DNA from: Prevotella melaninogenica
GTDB taxonomy: Bacteria > Bacteroidota > Bacteroidia > Bacteroidales > Bacteroidaceae
Direction: 5' to 3'
Assembly (NCBI RefSeq): GCF_018127965.1
Contig: NZ_CP072349.1
Coordinates: 124,001 to 188,000 of the forward strand
Length of the DNA: 64,000 bases
The notes under the pieces were generated by a model. That model had not been told where the DNA came from. It saw only the letters and a list, made by a program, of their open reading frames with translations, and ran no database searches. Positions within the stretch are counted from its first letter, which is position 1. The number at the start of each line of letters is the position of its first letter. The translations under genes and the position numbers were made by a program. Below, in pieces: positions 54,846-63,095 of the stretch.

Positions 54846-55661
54846 ATGTTTAAACGTAGTTTCTTGCTCTCCCTAATACTCTTTCTTGCTGTCGTGAATA
54901 CGCAGGCGCAGGAACGACAATACACTCGTCTGAAAGGCTATTATCGTGTCTATCAGGCAACAAACTCCATGCTTAGCTATTTCATTGACGGTATGATGGA
55001 GTTTTATATACCGCTTTCTGACACTGCTGCTGAGGCTTCAGAAGGGAAGAAGGGCTCACCTTTTGTTGAACGAAAGTTTCTTGGTGAGCGTCGTCGTAAG
55101 GCTCCGAAAGCCAATGGTGATGATACCTTTGTGCGTATTTCATTACCTAATCTGGAACGGCAGACGCTTCTTAGGAGTATTGACAGCGAGGAATATTCCA
55201 CTCGTAATAATGGAGATGTGTACCGATGGGCTGATAAATGCGGTAAGATAAGCAAGGAAAAGCGGAAGATTAATGGGAAGACAGAGGTCGTGACAACCCT
55301 TGAGATGGACGAACTTGTTGGACAACCAAAGCACGAAATAGATATGAGTCAGCTGCGTATGTATGGTATCGTGGCTCGTATGACACAGTATGATGAGAGC
55401 GAGAGTTACCTCTCTAACAATCTCCTCCTTGCCTCACAGAAGCATCAAACCTTCTTTGCGCACTACCGTGGAGAGGATGATGACGAGCGAATAGATGTAT
55501 GGAGTGAGTTTTATGTGTCGGACCGTATGACTATCACTGAGGCTGAACTCAAACGTATTAAGAAAGAGAAGAACAGCGTTTGGACCTTCTCTATCCCTGC
55601 TGTTGTTCCACCATTAGATAAGGAAGTGGCTGAGGCTTGGACCAAAATGGTGGAGTATTGA
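54846..55661 (+). CDS. Exported protein of unknown function
   Basis: 271 residues with a Sec signal peptide (MFKRSFLLSLILFLAVVNTQAQ). The mature region is mixed alpha/beta and highly charged (SEGKKGSPFVERKFLGERRRKAP, KCGKISKEKRKINGK), with a sequence YYRVYQATNSMLSYFIDGMMEFYIP near the start. I do not recognise a family. It begins 27 bases after the hemolysin III gene and may belong to that transcript. It is followed by a lipoprotein with a cysteine-peptidase fold after about 160 bases of AGGAGT-rich sequence. Confidence 0.65.
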   Translation: MFKRSFLLSLILFLAVVNTQAQERQYTRLKGYYRVYQATNSMLSYFIDGMMEFYIPLSDTAAEASEGKKGSPFVERKFLGERRRKAPKANGDDTFVRISLPNLERQTLLRSIDSEEYSTRNNGDVYRWADKCGKISKEKRKINGKTEVVTTLEMDELVGQPKHEIDMSQLRMYGIVARMTQYDESESYLSNNLLLASQKHQTFFAHYRGEDDDERIDVWSEFYVSDRMTITEAELKRIKKEKNSVWTFSIPAVVPPLDKEVAEAWTKMVEY

Positions 55662-55823
55662 GCAAGAGAGGATGTTAAGGAGTTAAGGAGTGAAAGGGAG
55701 TGAGAGGATTTAAGACAAATGTTCTATAGTTAACTTAGCGATTGTTTTTAGTGCTGGTTATGGGATAATGCAGCATTATCAAGAACCAAGTGCAAGACAG
55801 AAACGGTAATATTGGATTGAAGA

Positions 55824-56825
55824 ATGAAGAAAAGTATCTTTATATTCTTGACATGTTTAGTGTTAGTAAGCTGTGGGCAGCAACGGAGTAGGGTGAATAT
55901 TCCAGAGGAGAAATTCACTATTGATCTGCGACTCTCTACTACTCCCGTGAAGGACCAAGGGTCGAGTTCGCTCTGCTGGGTCTATGGTATGCTTGCAACC
56001 CTTGAGACAGAGCATATCATGCGGGGTGATTCTATAAACCTAAGTCCTGACTATGTGGCACGTATGTATCTTAGTGAGCAGGCAAATCGTCGTCATTTAC
56101 TTCCTAATAAGACCGTTCAGAAGGAAGCTGGTATCACAACGCGTGGCATGTGTACTATGGCACTCGACCTTATACAAACATACGGTTTGCAGCATTATGA
56201 TGCCTATCGTCATAAGCCAGATATGGACTATAACGTTCTTTGTCGTAAGTTGGATAAGGGCAATGATGCGGAGAAACTATTGGATAAGTACATTGGTCCG
56301 CTACCAAATCAGGTCTTTATGTTAGGCGCATTATACACTCCATTAGAGTTTGCACATAGCGTATGCACTGATGATGAGTACGTAGCACTAACCAGTTTCA
56401 CACATCATCCTTACGGACAACGCTTTCCTTTGGAAGTACCTGATAATTACTTTCATAACACTTTCCTCAATGTCCCACTCGATACGATGATGAATCGCAT
56501 TGTTCAGAGTCTACGAGTAGGACATCCTGTGTGCTGGGAAGGTGACATTTCAGAGCCTGGTTTCTTATTCGGAAATGGCTTTGCTGTGTTGAAACATGAA
56601 GACAAAAAGGTGACAGCTGAGCGTCGACAGGCTTCTTTTGAAGCGCATCGTACAACCGATGACCACGTTATGGAAATCGTTGGATTGGCTCATGACCAAC
56701 ATGGTCGACGCTTCTTCCTCTGCAAGAATAGTTGGGGAACAGCCAATCGCTACCATGGTTTTATGTTCTTAAGTGAGAACTATGTGCGCATGAAGACCAT
56801 TGCGGTGGTGCTACGAGCTATTTAA
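55824..56825 (+). CDS. C1-type cysteine peptidase lipoprotein
   Basis: 333 residues. A lipobox LVLVSC gives lipidated Cys17. The peptidase C1 (papain/aminopeptidase C-like) signature is VKDQGSSSLCWVYG, with oxyanion Gln45 and catalytic Cys51. His281 in DDHVMEIVG and Asn302 in CKNSWGTAN complete the triad. The insert between resembles the large bleomycin hydrolase/PepC insert. It is predicted to sit on the periplasmic or outer face as an anchored aminopeptidase. A convergent lipoprotein gene follows after a terminator. Confidence 0.9.
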   Translation: MKKSIFIFLTCLVLVSCGQQRSRVNIPEEKFTIDLRLSTTPVKDQGSSSLCWVYGMLATLETEHIMRGDSINLSPDYVARMYLSEQANRRHLLPNKTVQKEAGITTRGMCTMALDLIQTYGLQHYDAYRHKPDMDYNVLCRKLDKGNDAEKLLDKYIGPLPNQVFMLGALYTPLEFAHSVCTDDEYVALTSFTHHPYGQRFPLEVPDNYFHNTFLNVPLDTMMNRIVQSLRVGHPVCWEGDISEPGFLFGNGFAVLKHEDKKVTAERRQASFEAHRTTDDHVMEIVGLAHDQHGRRFFLCKNSWGTANRYHGFMFLSENYVRMKTIAVVLRAI

Positions 56826-56845
56826 GACGAATACAATACAAGGTG

Positions 56846-56875
56846 ATAGGGACTGAGCACTCAGCCCCTATTTTT
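56846..56875. terminator. Terminator between convergent genes
   Basis: ATAGGG-a-CTGAG/CTCAG-c-CCCTAT with a two-base gap and a following TTTTT on the plus strand. It closes the peptidase gene. Confidence 0.75.
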
Positions 56876-56929
56876 GTTACTATACCCATTAGAGTAGCCC
56901 TACTAAGACTAAACAGCCACAGAATAAGC

Positions 56930-57760
56930 CTAATGCGTCCTAAGTATCAACTCACCTCCTGTCTGCATCACAGGGACCTCAACCTCCGAAGAATACTCCT
57001 TATAATTATACTCTCCATCTGGTAGACGATACAAACTAAGCTTACTGTTCTCCTCAACTGCACATGAGATCTGCACCGTCTGACTATGTGTATTCTTCAG
57101 TTTTATGGGTTGGTAAAACTCTAAATAGCCTCTTTCTACATTAAACCCAATCGGTATTTGTCTCTCCATACCATACCATACTTTATTACAAATGGCAAAG
57201 CTATCCTTCTCGTTAATAGTCCCATTCGTTTCTATCCTTACTTTCACAAGCTGCTTGCGAGGGATGAATATGTTCTGCTCATACACCTGTCCTTTTTGTA
57301 AACGACCTGGCACTATATAATACGAATAGAAGAGCTCCTTCTTACTCAACGGACGTACCACTGTGATATCAGTAGGTAATAGATACACTTTATCATCCAA
57401 CTTACTCAAATCCAACGTCATCTGTAGAGAGTATGAGGTACCTACTTCAGCTGAATCAGTGGTCAAAGACTTTATTTCTTTGTCACTTAAGTTGAAAAAC
57501 ATAATGTAGTTACCATCCTTATCTGTTGTTGCTTTGGCCTTATGATAAACCTTAGTAGAATAAAGATTATACATAATCATATAATCCAACTTTATTTCTA
57601 TGTTAGGAATTGGCTGTCCGTCTGGCGTTTTAGCAACCCCTTTAATAATCAAACTCTTAGGATCTGGCTTATCAATAAAGTCATCTTCTTCAGAATGACA
57701 GCTTGCCAATAGCAACATAACTACTGGTAAAGCAAGTAGATACAATAATACCTTCTTCAT
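56930..57760 (-). CDS. Lipoprotein with carboxypeptidase regulatory-like domain
   Basis: 276 residues. The signal ends at lipobox LLLASC (Cys21). The next part, SLIIKGVAKTPDGQPIPNIEIKLDY...ATTDKDGNYIMFF, is a carboxypeptidase regulatory/Ig-like beta-sandwich, as in the N-terminal domains of SusC proteins, here free-standing. The C-terminal 130 residues are beta-rich without a recognised family. Such small lipoproteins are often surface adhesins or fimbria-associated proteins in Prevotella. Promoter TACCTTTGT lies on the minus strand at plus 57848-57856. Confidence 0.7.
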   Translation of the reverse strand: MKKVLLYLLALPVVMLLLASCHSEEDDFIDKPDPKSLIIKGVAKTPDGQPIPNIEIKLDYMIMYNLYSTKVYHKAKATTDKDGNYIMFFNLSDKEIKSLTTDSAEVGTSYSLQMTLDLSKLDDKVYLLPTDITVVRPLSKKELFYSYYIVPGRLQKGQVYEQNIFIPRKQLVKVRIETNGTINEKDSFAICNKVWYGMERQIPIGFNVERGYLEFYQPIKLKNTHSQTVQISCAVEENSKLSLYRLPDGEYNYKEYSSEVEVPVMQTGGELILRTH

Positions 57761-58004
57761 AATCTATTCATTTTTAGTTTTAAGTTAAGTCGTTTTTAGA
57801 TATCATATCTTTAATATGATACCATCCTTCTATATTGATTTCGATTTCACAAAGGTATGTAATATTTGAAAAAAAGCAAGAAGATTGTTTGTAAAAATAT
57901 GATTTTAAGGATTTATACACCATGAAGGGTAGTGGAAGTATGCGTATTAACAAACCCTATCCACAATGATAAACGGTCAAACATTACAAGGCTTATAATT
58001 TATT
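57761..58004. other. Intergenic region upstream of the Ig-like lipoprotein gene
   Basis: AT-rich spacer holding the lipoprotein promoter near 57850 and nothing else recognisable, until the TTTTCATGAAAA array starts. Confidence 0.55.
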
Positions 58005-58005
58005 T

Positions 58006-58076
58006 TCATGAAAATAATTCTTTTTCTTCATGAAAATAAATATTTCTTTTCACGTAAATAATTATTTTCTTCATGA
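58006..58076. repeat. TTTTCATGAAAA-family array, site 4 (four units)
   Basis: TCATGA at 58006 and 58028, TCACGT at 58050 and TCATGA at 58071: steps of 22, 22 and 21. It closes with catgaaaataattcgc, as at site 1. It lies between the Ig-like lipoprotein and trmH-like genes. Confidence 0.85.
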
Positions 58077-58157
58077 AAATAATTCGCAGAAGGTGAACTC
58101 TACTACTGCTTTATTCCCACTTATGCAGGCTGTTTTCATGTGATTTAAAATTAAAAA

Positions 58158-58175
58158 GGGGGCATATTTGCCCCC
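58158..58175 (-). terminator. Intrinsic terminator of the trmH-like gene
   Basis: GGGGGC/GCCCCC with loop ATATTT; on the minus strand the stem is followed by TTTTTAATTTT. It lies 30 bases past the stop. Confidence 0.85.
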
Positions 58176-58204
58176 AATATCTTATGTCGTCAGTTGTTTG
58201 AAAC

Positions 58205-58780
58205 CTACTTTATAAGTAGCTGACGTGCAAACTCCCAAATGACAATACCAGTTGTTACACTTACGTTCAGTGAGTGTTTGGTGCCGAACTGTGGAATTTC
58301 AAGACAGCCGTCGCTCATATCCACGACACTCTGCTTTACACCTTTCACCTCATTACCCATGACGATAGCGTAGCGAGGTGTTGGGTGTTGGGTGTTGGGT
58401 GTTGGGTGTTGGGTATTGATGGGGTGCTGTGTGTTGAGGTCTTGTAGCTTTGTTGAGCCTTCCACCTGTTCTACGCTATACACGAATACGCCTTGACGAT
58501 GAAGTTCTTCGATGGCATCCTCTGTACGTTCAAAGTACCGCCATTCAACCGAGTCCTCACCACCAAGTGCCGTCTTATGAATCTCTGCGTTAGGAGGTGT
58601 GGCGGTAATACCGCATAGATAGACAGCCTCTACACGGAAAGCATCAGCCGAACGGAAGACACTTCCCACATTATGTAACGACCGCACATCGTCTAATACA
58701 ACGATGAGTGGTAGTTTATCAGCTTCCTTAAACTCGTCAAGGGAAAGCCTATTCATCTCGATTGTGCGTAGTTTTCTCAT
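58205..58780 (-). CDS. SpoU/TrmH-family RNA 2'-O-methyltransferase with heptamer repeat
   Basis: 191 residues from ATG 58780 (a longer frame to 58840 runs through a non-coding hairpin repeat and is rejected). The SPOUT-fold motifs are VVLDDVRSLHNVGSVFRSADAF, IVMGNEVKGV (motif 2) and LNVSVTTGIVIWEF (motif 3), with the usual Asn-Val-Gly and Glu-Val-Lys cores. It methylates tRNA or rRNA ribose; the exact target is not given. Between motifs 1 and 2 the region NTQHPINTQHPTPNTQHPTP is coded by a tandem 7-bp repeat (58378-58414). A seven-base unit changes the frame when a unit is gained or lost, so the gene could be phase-variable. Confidence 0.85.
   Translation of the reverse strand: MRKLRTIEMNRLSLDEFKEADKLPLIVVLDDVRSLHNVGSVFRSADAFRVEAVYLCGITATPPNAEIHKTALGGEDSVEWRYFERTEDAIEELHRQGVFVYSVEQVEGSTKLQDLNTQHPINTQHPTPNTQHPTPRYAIVMGNEVKGVKQSVVDMSDGCLEIPQFGTKHSLNVSVTTGIVIWEFARQLLIK
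58378..58414. repeat. Heptamer tandem repeat (TTGGGTG) inside trmH-like gene
   Basis: Five copies of TTGGGTG or TTGGGTA in a row. Related TGTTGGG stretches occur inside the MITE copies (7713-7742, 22617-22647). Confidence 0.85.
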
Positions 58781-58796
58781 AAAGGAAAGCCCCACC

Positions 58797-58925
58797 CGAC
58801 CTCCCCGAAAGGGGAGGAGTCTTAGCTTGTGAAGTTCCACCTAACCTGTCCGAAAGGAGGATTATTAGCTTGTAGAACCCCACTTAACTTCCCCGAAAGG
58901 GGAGGAGTCTTAGCTTGTGTGTGGG
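58797..58925. repeat. Three GC-rich hairpin units upstream of the trmH-like gene
   Basis: CTCCCCGAAAGGGGAG-type hairpins with CGAAAGG at 58806, 58851 and 58894 (steps 45 and 43), each followed by a shared tail ending CTTAGCTTGT. They are non-coding despite an open frame through one of them. Confidence 0.75.
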
Positions 58926-59026
58926 TTATAGTTGTATAATATTATTATAGAATAGGGATATATGCTAAATGTTATAGAAACCTCAACAAAGCAAACCTAT
59001 ATTATTCGCCCTTTGTTATCTGCACT

Positions 59027-59044
59027 CCCCTCCCTTCGGAGGGG
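59027..59044 (-). terminator. GC-rich hairpin 15 bases after the sufE stop
   Basis: CCCCTCC, loop CTTC, GGAGGGG. Same CCCCTC/GAGGGG design as the hairpins after ychF and the DUF4254 gene. Confidence 0.65.
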
Positions 59045-59059
59045 TTGGGGGAGGCTTTC

Positions 59060-59476
59060 TTACTGCAAACTAAACCCTACAGCATACGCCTTAATCTTTG
59101 TCACCATGGATAGCAAGCCGTTGCTACGTGTAGGTGAGAGATGCTGGCGGAGACCTATCTTATCAATGAAATACAGGTCGGCATCAATAATCTCTTGTGG
59201 AGTATGGTTGCTTAACACACGTATCAGAAGGGCAATGATACCCTTTGTGATGAGTGCATCAGAGTCAGCAGTGAAGATAAGTTTATCATCAACATTGTCA
59301 CACTGCAGCCATACACGGCTCTGACAACCATCAATGAGGTTCTGTTCGTTCTTATACTGCTCCTCTAATGGCTCCAACTCGTTACCCAAGTCAATGAGCA
59401 TTTGGTATTTATCCATCCAATCAGTGAAGTCCTCGAACTCACTAATTACCGCATCTTGTGCTTCGTTTATTGTCAT
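59060..59476 (-). CDS. sufE: SufE-family Fe-S cluster assembly protein
   Basis: 138 residues, normal length. Cys51 in LIDGCQSRVWL is the persulfide-accepting residue of SufE, which takes sulfur from the cysteine desulfurase SufS and passes it to the SufBCD scaffold in the cytosol. The family ending LRQHLSPTRSNGLLSMV is also present. It follows the U32 peptidase gene on the same strand, separated by an octamer-repeat spacer. The iron-sulfur enzymes IspG and MiaB in the same window are plausible beneficiaries, though not in the operon. Confidence 0.94.
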   Translation of the reverse strand: MTINEAQDAVISEFEDFTDWMDKYQMLIDLGNELEPLEEQYKNEQNLIDGCQSRVWLQCDNVDDKLIFTADSDALITKGIIALLIRVLSNHTPQEIIDADLYFIDKIGLRQHLSPTRSNGLLSMVTKIKAYAVGFSLQ

Positions 59477-59542
59477 TGTATAAATGTTTTGTTCTATTCA
59501 GAATTATGAAAACTTCTGTGAGTAGAGTTTTATAAGCAAGTA

Positions 59543-59586
59543 ACTTGTCCACTTGTCTACTCGTCTACTTGTCTACTCGTTCACTC
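59543..59586. repeat. 8-bp tandem repeat between U32 peptidase and sufE
   Basis: Five and a half copies of ACTTGTCT/ACTCGTCT in strict 8-base register, immediately past the U32 stop and 67 bases upstream of the sufE start. Confidence 0.8.
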
Positions 59587-59590
59587 AAAT

Positions 59591-60835
59591 TTACTTCGTT
59601 ACCAGCTTAAACAGTTTATCGTTTGGGCGTACCTTGTCTGGTACAGGGATTGAAACGCGCCAGCCTTGTTCTGCTTTATCAACAGGATTGAGGTCGTAAC
59701 GAATCTCTTCAGCATTGAGGAACATAGCTCCAGTGCTGTTACCAGTGATAAGAAGCTTCTCTCCCTTTGCGAAGGTGTTAGCCTCAACAGCCACCTCAGC
59801 CACACCAAGACGAGAGAAATACTTTATCACCTTACCGATGAGTACCTTCTTCTCTGTAGCCTTATTGCCATAATCCTTTGTCCATTCGCCCATCTTCTGA
59901 CCTTGATAGTAGCCATCCCAGAAGCCACGGTTGAAGACTGTTGAGAGTCGCTTGTCCCACTGGTCTTTCTTTTCTTCGGTGAATGTACCATTGAGTACAC
60001 TCTCGATAGCTTCCTTGTAACAGCTAACAACAGTGTGAACATACTCTGGTCCACGCGCACGCCCCTCAATCTTGAACACACGTACACCAGCATCCATCAT
60101 CTTATCAATGAAGCGAACACTCTTTAAGTCCTTAGGACTCATAATGTACTTGTTGTCAATCTCTAACTGATTGCCCGTCTCATTGTCTGTAACCGTATAG
60201 CTACGGCGGCATATCTGGGTGCAAGCACCACGATTAGCAGAGCGGTTAGAGTCGTGAAGACTCATATAACACTTGCCCGAAATCGCCATACAGAACGCAC
60301 CATGGCAGAACATCTCGATACGAATAGGCTGTCCCTTTGGTCCGCAGATATTCTGTTTGATAATCTGTTCGTGTATCTCCTTCACCTGATCCATATTCAG
60401 CTCGCGTGCTAATACGGCAACATCAGCAAACTGAGCGTAGAACTTCAGGGCGTCAATATTAGAGATATTCAGCTGTGTTGAGAGGTGAACCTCAACCCCC
60501 ACTTGACGGCAATACATCATTACAGCAACGTCACTGGCGATGACAGCAGTGATATTTGCAGCCTTAGCAGCATCGATAATCTCGTGCATAGTCTCAATAT
60601 CCTCGCCATAGATTACTGTGTTTACAGTCAGATAAGTCTGTATTCCCTTTGCGTTACAAGTCTCGGCAATCTCCTTGAGGTCGTCGATGGTGAAGTGGTT
60701 AGCTGAATGCGAACGCATATTCAGCTTTCCGATACCGAAGTAAACAGAGTTAGCTCCGGCATTGATGGCAGCTGCAAGTGACTCTCGTGAGCCTACAGGT
60801 GCCATTATCTCAAAATCATTTGTATTCTTGTTCAT
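59591..60835 (-). CDS. Peptidase U32 family protein
   Basis: 414 residues. The N-terminus (EIMAPVGSRESLAAAINAGANSVYFGIG) and the central FCHGAFCMAISGKCYMSLHDSNRSANRGACTQ are the U32 signature, with conserved cysteines. Bacterial members include collagenase-like proteins and the tRNA/rRNA hydroxylation proteins TrhP and RlhA. This length and pattern resemble the latter, single-module type, but the choice is inferential. The C-terminal beta domain (KVIKYFSRLGVAEVAVEA) is present. A minus-strand promoter TACCTTTGC lies at plus 60963-60971. Confidence 0.9.
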   Translation of the reverse strand: MNKNTNDFEIMAPVGSRESLAAAINAGANSVYFGIGKLNMRSHSANHFTIDDLKEIAETCNAKGIQTYLTVNTVIYGEDIETMHEIIDAAKAANITAVIASDVAVMMYCRQVGVEVHLSTQLNISNIDALKFYAQFADVAVLARELNMDQVKEIHEQIIKQNICGPKGQPIRIEMFCHGAFCMAISGKCYMSLHDSNRSANRGACTQICRRSYTVTDNETGNQLEIDNKYIMSPKDLKSVRFIDKMMDAGVRVFKIEGRARGPEYVHTVVSCYKEAIESVLNGTFTEEKKDQWDKRLSTVFNRGFWDGYYQGQKMGEWTKDYGNKATEKKVLIGKVIKYFSRLGVAEVAVEANTFAKGEKLLITGNSTGAMFLNAEEIRYDLNPVDKAEQGWRVSIPVPDKVRPNDKLFKLVTK

Positions 60836-61116
60836 TGTTTTATTTTCATTACCAGACAGTTATCAAGCATTGAGTTTATCAGTAACCTTTAGCCTACTTA
60901 TCTCCATGCTTTTACTGACCTGTAGCTATCCTTTATTTATTGTGAATGTGTCTAATCGGTCTGCAAAGGTACGGAAAATATCCGATAAAGGGCGTAAACG
61001 AGTTTGTAAGTTTTGCAAATCTTACTATCTGATCAACCTAAATGCCGTTTGTATAGCCCTTCTTGATAATAAGTTCCACCTATATTGGTGATATACTGTA
61101 GGATGTTCATCCCTCC
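60836..61116. other. Divergent intergenic region between U32 peptidase and miaB
   Basis: It contains the U32 promoter near 60967; I see no gene. The GCAC array E follows at 61117. Confidence 0.6.
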
Positions 61117-61195
61117 GCACGTGTGGTGCTAAGCCTCCGCACCATATGTGCTAAGCCTTCGCACCACTTGTGCTGAGCCTTAACACATTGGTTGA
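61117..61195 (-). repeat. GCAC-family palindrome array, site E (reverse orientation)
   Basis: Units GCACGTGTGGTGC (61117), GCACCATATGTGC (61139) and GCACCACTTGTGC (61161), with a half unit at 61183, exactly 22 bases apart. The spacers (taagcctcc, taagccttc) are the reverse complement of those at the other sites. Confidence 0.88.
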
Positions 61196-61364
61196 ATATA
61201 AGTAAGACACAGCATAATTGTCGTGATAAAAGGAATGAAATATCACTGACAAAACTTGTATGAGAAATGTTTATCAAGCGACTTAATTAGATAAAAAGAC
61301 CGTGTTAGCACGCCATAAGACTCAAATAGTCAGAACGTTTTTCGGTTGTATGCGATAAATTTAG

Positions 61365-61373
61365 TATCTTTGC
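61365..61373 (+). promoter_or_regulatory. -7 box of miaB
   Basis: TATCTTTGC, a perfect match, with a TTG at 61346-61348. It leaves a leader of about 22 bases before the ATG at 61402. Confidence 0.7.
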
Positions 61374-61401
61374 ATGCTAAATTTTTCGAGATAACAACAG
61401 A

Positions 61402-62730
61402 ATGAAGAAACTATATATTGAGACATACGGCTGCCAAATGAATGTGGCAGACTCTGAAGTCGTGGCTTCAGTCATGAAGATGGCAGGCTATGACGTATGT
61501 GAGAATGAGGATGAAGCAGACGCAATCTTCCTTAATACCTGTTCTGTACGTGAGAACGCAGAGAACAAGATATACAATCGTTTAGAGGCTTTGCACGCTG
61601 AGCAGAAGAAAGGGCGCGACCTTATCTTGGGCGTGTTAGGATGTATGGCAGAGCGCGTAAGGGACGATTTAATTCAAAATCACCATGCCAACCTTGTGTG
61701 TGGACCAGACTCCTACCTCAACTTGCCTGATATGATAGCACAGTGTGAGAACGGTACGAATGCTTTGGATATCGAACTCTCTACCACTGAGACCTATCGT
61801 GATGTTATCCCACAGCGTATTGGTGGCAATAGAGTGTCGGGCTTCGTTAGTATCATGCGTGGTTGCAATAACTTCTGCCACTATTGTATCGTACCTTTCA
61901 CCCGTGGTCGTGAACGTTCTCGTGATGTAGAGAGTATCTTGAAAGAGGTTAAAGACTTGCATGACAAGGGCTTTAAAGAGGTTACACTCTTGGGTCAGAA
62001 CGTCAATTCATACGGCTTGTTGCCTAATGGAAAGCGTCCAGAGAATGGCGTTTCCTTTGCAGAATTGTTGCATAAGGTGGCACAGAGCGTACCAGATATG
62101 CGTGTGCGCTTCACGACTTCTAACCCAGAAGATATGACAGAGGATATCATTGAGGCGGTAGCTACCGAACCAAACCTCTGTAATCATATCCACTTCCCTG
62201 CACAGAGCGGTAGTAATAGCGTGCTGAAGTTGATGAATCGTAAATATACTCGTGAGGACTACCTTGAGAAAGTGGCTGCTATTCGTCGTCTTATTCCTGA
62301 TTGTGGATTGACAACTGATATCTTTATTGGTTATCATAATGAGTCAGAAGAAGACTTCCAGCAAACGCTTTCATTGATGCGAGAGGTAGGTTTCGATTCA
62401 GCCTTTATGTTCAAGTACTCTGAGCGACCAGGTACTTATGCTGCAAAGCACCTCCCTGATAATGTATCAGAGGAAGAGAAGATTCGTCGTTTGAATGAGT
62501 TGATTCGCCTTCAGACCGAAATCTCTGCCGAACAGAACAAGAAAGACGAGGGCAAAGAGTTTGATATCCTCATCGAACGCTTTGGAAAACGTAGTCGTGA
62601 ACAGCTGATGGGACGTACTCCACAGAACAAGGCTGTAGTCATGCCACGTGGCAATCATCATATTGGTGAGACGGTCCGTGTACGCATCACAGGCTCAACC
62701 AGTGCTACACTCTTTGGAGAAGAAGTGTAA
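61402..62730 (+). CDS. miaB: tRNA-2-methylthio-N6-dimethylallyladenosine synthase MiaB
   Basis: 442 residues. The N-terminal cluster cysteines are Cys11 (YGCQMN), Cys47 (NTCSVRE) and Cys81 (LGCMAER). The radical-SAM cluster is Cys155, Cys159 and Cys162 (RGCNNFCHYC), and a C-terminal TRAM domain (about 375-440) binds tRNA. The enzyme adds the methylthio group at A37 of tRNAs reading codons beginning with U. It has its own promoter and terminator, so is monocistronic. Confidence 0.97.
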   Translation: MKKLYIETYGCQMNVADSEVVASVMKMAGYDVCENEDEADAIFLNTCSVRENAENKIYNRLEALHAEQKKGRDLILGVLGCMAERVRDDLIQNHHANLVCGPDSYLNLPDMIAQCENGTNALDIELSTTETYRDVIPQRIGGNRVSGFVSIMRGCNNFCHYCIVPFTRGRERSRDVESILKEVKDLHDKGFKEVTLLGQNVNSYGLLPNGKRPENGVSFAELLHKVAQSVPDMRVRFTTSNPEDMTEDIIEAVATEPNLCNHIHFPAQSGSNSVLKLMNRKYTREDYLEKVAAIRRLIPDCGLTTDIFIGYHNESEEDFQQTLSLMREVGFDSAFMFKYSERPGTYAAKHLPDNVSEEEKIRRLNELIRLQTEISAEQNKKDEGKEFDILIERFGKRSREQLMGRTPQNKAVVMPRGNHHIGETVRVRITGSTSATLFGEEV

Positions 62731-62751
62731 ATATAGTTTATATAAAAAGAT

Positions 62752-62778
62752 AAAACCGCAAAACAATTTTGCGGTTTT
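62752..62778 (+). terminator. Intrinsic terminator after miaB
   Basis: AAAACCGCAAAA/TTTTGCGGTTTT, a perfect 12-bp stem with a 3-base loop; the A/T ends of the stem provide the U-tract in both directions. Confidence 0.88.
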
Positions 62779-62790
62779 ACTATTTATACT

Positions 62791-62799
62791 TATATTTGC
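62791..62799 (+). promoter_or_regulatory. -7 box of the small ORF and ABC exporter
   Basis: TATATTTGC, 26 bases before the ATG at 62826. Confidence 0.55.
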
Positions 62800-62825
62800 A
62801 CATAGGAATTTAAATAAGAAGTAGT

Positions 62826-63062
62826 ATGGATGCAGTTATCAATATTGGAAGTTTCCTGAACTTCGTCAACTCAATGTCACTCTCTCCGAGGGTCAAACGT
62901 TGGCTGGGTGAGCGACTTATTCATGAAGCAAAAGAAGAAGAAGCAAAGCTGGAACATAAAGAGAAACTTGTTTTGCTCGGTAGTCTTGCTGGTTCATGGT
63001 CTGATGTTGATATTGATACTATTAAGTTGAGTATACAGGAGGGGCGTCAGTCCATATTATAA
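62826..63062 (+). CDS. Small protein of unknown function, antitoxin-like in size
   Basis: 78 residues, soluble, helix-rich and charged in the middle (RLIHEAKEEEAKLEHKEKL), ending DVDIDTIKLSIQEGRQSIL. A good promoter and a leader of about 20 bases support it as a real gene. The pattern resembles small antitoxin-type proteins, but no toxin gene is nearby; the next gene is an ABC exporter 33 bases downstream. Function is unknown. Confidence 0.6.
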   Translation: MDAVINIGSFLNFVNSMSLSPRVKRWLGERLIHEAKEEEAKLEHKEKLVLLGSLAGSWSDVDIDTIKLSIQEGRQSIL

Positions 63063-63095
63063 AAATAGAAAATTGGATAACCAGATAACATATCT

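Noticed and set aside
58781..58840. N-terminal extension of the trmH-like gene
   Set aside because: The frame runs through a GC-rich hairpin repeat that occurs again nearby as non-coding DNA; the family start matches ATG 58780.
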